In this document: piece by piece, positions 13,041-13,195 of the stretch
Position numbering within the stretch: the first letter of the stretch is position 1
How the letters are laid out: each line of letters starts with the position of its first letter
Origin: Chlamydiota bacterium
GTDB lineage: Bacteria; Chlamydiota; Chlamydiia; Chlamydiales; SLFE01
NCBI GenBank assembly: GCA_011065065.1
Contig: JAAKFL010000032.1
Coordinates: 1-13,195 of the forward strand
Direction: 5' to 3'
Length of the DNA: 13,195 nucleotides
The notes under the pieces: model-generated
What the model was told of the DNA's origin: nothing
Databases searched by the model: none
The model's input: only the letters and a program-made list of their open reading frames with translations
Translations under genes and position numbers: made by a program

Positions 13041-13150
13041 AATATACCTCCTGGTAATCATTGAATGAGTAAGCAAATCGCATGCCACGTCATAAAATCC
13101 TGTTTATTCTTTTATCAGGTGCTAATAACGAGACTTTCGCTCTTTTTTAA

Positions 13151-13195
<45 letters not shown>

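Noticed and set aside
13041..13088. Longer F-box protein starting 16 codons upstream
   Set aside because: The AGGAGG at 13047-13052 lies inside that extension and is ideally spaced for the ATG at 13040.

Overview
The window reads as chromosomal DNA of an environmental (amoeba-associated type) chlamydia. The main evidence is a 59-residue ribosomal protein S21 of chlamydial type directly upstream of dnaJ, an arrangement I recall from Chlamydia. Eukaryotic-like genes support it: two adjacent Ser/Thr kinase-like proteins and an F-box protein, the kind of host-directed gene expanded in amoeba-infecting chlamydiae. The assignment is an inference from gene content; no rRNA or tRNA gene is present.

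Layout. Positions 1-230 are non-coding and hold nested palindromes. From about 4980 down to 231, on the minus strand, lies an operon: a 41-residue membrane peptide, a YkgJ-type cysteine-cluster protein, an Mrp-family P-loop ATPase and a phosphohexomutase. Its genes overlap or nearly abut, except where a 1.6-kb element (about 2787-4392) separates ykgJ from mrp. That element encodes IscB, an RNA-guided HNH/RuvC nuclease related to the ancestor of Cas9, preceded by a structured omega (HEARO) RNA. It carries no transposase.

The element sits exactly at the ykgJ stop codon. Joining its flanks recreates a TGA stop for ykgJ 11 nt before the mrp ATG. The natural omega-RNA guide is therefore the last codons of ykgJ, and the present ykgJ reading frame borrows its final residues and stop from the omega RNA. 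This is the most interesting part of the window.

From 5133 on the plus strand come a sodium-dependent (LeuT-fold) transporter, the two kinase-like genes (6650-9844), rpsU, dnaJ and a 138-residue orphan ending in a clear terminator. Convergent to it, on the minus strand, is the F-box protein gene (12075-13040). The window ends in a 9-bp tandem repeat.

Functional reading. The left operon, rpsU and dnaJ are housekeeping genes. The kinases, the F-box protein and perhaps the orphan are candidate host-interaction factors. The IscB element is a selfish or domesticated genome-editing module in the housekeeping operon. Short-period repeats with CGCAAAG, CGCAGAT and CGCGAAG cores occur at three intergenic places.
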